Of a stretch of 64,000 nt of DNA, positions 63,778 to 64,000 are shown piece by piece. Source of the DNA: Campylobacter concisus (GTDB taxonomy: Bacteria > Campylobacterota > Campylobacteria > Campylobacterales > Campylobacteraceae); assembly GCF_003048835.2 (NCBI RefSeq), contig NZ_CP060705.1, positions 1,364,001 to 1,428,000 on the forward strand. The letters are read 5' to 3'. Within the stretch, counting starts at the first letter, position 1. Each line of letters starts with the position of its first letter. The translations under genes and the position numbers were made by a program. A model generated the notes under the pieces. That model was not told the origin of the DNA and did no database searches. It saw only the letters and a program-made list of their open reading frames with translations.

Positions 63778-64000
63778 AAATTTCATGAACGAGTAATTTC
63801 GGCTCTAAAATTTGAGCTAAGCTGCAAGCGAAGCCAAATTTTAGTAGTCAATCCTTGTGGGTGAATGGAATTTTAAAATTTGTAAAAATAGCTTGATTAA
63901 ATTTGATTTATCCAAGAAGGAGACAAGGGGGGCTTAAATACGAAGCCGCCCCCTTATCTCCCTTTAAATACCTCAATCCTCTCGCACGTTCAAGATGTAT
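63778..64000 (+). repeat. Noncoding repeat unit, copy 2 (runs to window end)
   Basis: The same blocks as copy 1: AAATTTCATGAA, GCGAAGCCAAATTTTAGTAG (from 63828) with CAATCCTTG and GTGAATG to AATTTTAAAATTTGTAAAA, TTTATCCAAG and AAGGAGACAAGGGG, then CTTATCTCC and CTCGCACGTT (63981-63990). Here the middle forms a clear hairpin: GGAGACAAGGGGGGCTT with AAGCCGCCCCCTTATCTCC (one mismatch, a two-base bulge) around AAATACG. Confidence 0.75.

Larger units (their letters stand above)
63321..64000. other. Gene-free right end with repeated noncoding units
   Basis: The 680 bases after tcdA contain no credible coding region, tRNA or rRNA. They hold an inverted repeat close to tcdA (TAGAGCTGAC 63348-63357 with GTCAGCTCTA 63380-63389), two diverged copies of one noncoding unit, and a nested palindrome between them. 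Confidence 0.7.

Noticed and set aside
1-64000. CRISPR array or phase-variable poly-G tract
   Set aside because: The frequent AAATTT words are not regularly spaced repeats, and no G or C run of eight or more was seen.

Overview
The window is a 64 kb piece of a Campylobacter chromosome (Epsilonproteobacteria/Campylobacterota). The evidence is the AT-rich coding style with very frequent AAATTT words, overlapping operon joints (TGATG, ATGA), and blocks whose gene order I recall from Campylobacter jejuni: asd-flgR-flgQ-flgP-gyrA, flhX-fliK-like-MFS-hemL-cytochrome-folD-lepB, ubiE-xseA-serC, rplY-pth-lptG-lysA-pheA-hisC-fliF-fliG-fliH-dxs-perR, and lpxB-greA-(lpxH-like)-cheV-cheA-cheW-serB-tal. 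These blocks are joined differently from C. jejuni, so a non-jejuni species (for example of the C. concisus/C. curvus group) is likely. That species guess rests on memory of gene order, not on a search.

Layout. 1-22.7 kb is almost all minus strand: the start of a chemoreceptor gene behind a possible sigma-28 promoter, a ComF-like protein, two lipoproteins, a tautomerase, lepA, a cation-efflux protein with a frameshifted ABC membrane protein upstream, then asd, flagellar genes flgR/flgQ/flgP, gyrA, cheR/cheB, a second chemoreceptor, flhX and its fliK-like partner, and hemL with its neighbours. A small plus-strand stress-type cassette interrupts this at 6.7-8.3 kb: cupin, NAD(P)H-binding oxidoreductase broken by an in-frame stop, and an Rrf2 regulator, behind a strong promoter bracketed by two copies of one inverted repeat. 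23.3-31.8 kb is plus strand (folD, lepB, site-2 protease, rpiB, apt, DedA, pepA, ychF). At 31.8-33.1 kb lies a small AT-rich accessory islet with an HNH endonuclease remnant, a 71-residue cysteine-rich ORF and an orphan lipoprotein. 33-61.8 kb is nearly all minus strand: trpE-like, a methyltransferase, serC/xseA/ubiE, CYTH-CHAD, perR, the dxs to rplY block, then an orphan PilT-like ATPase, tal, serB, the core chemotaxis genes, greA and lpxB. surE and tcdA run plus strand at the right end.

The last 680 bases carry no gene. They hold two diverged copies of one noncoding, hairpin-forming unit, plus a strong nested palindrome.

Themes: motility and chemotaxis are over-represented (FliF/G/H, FlgP/Q, FlgR, CheA/W/V/R/B, two chemoreceptors, FlhX and FliK-like). 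Three genes look degraded or shifted (ABC membrane protein, NAD(P)H oxidoreductase, HNH nuclease). No tRNA, rRNA, CRISPR array or intact transposase was seen.
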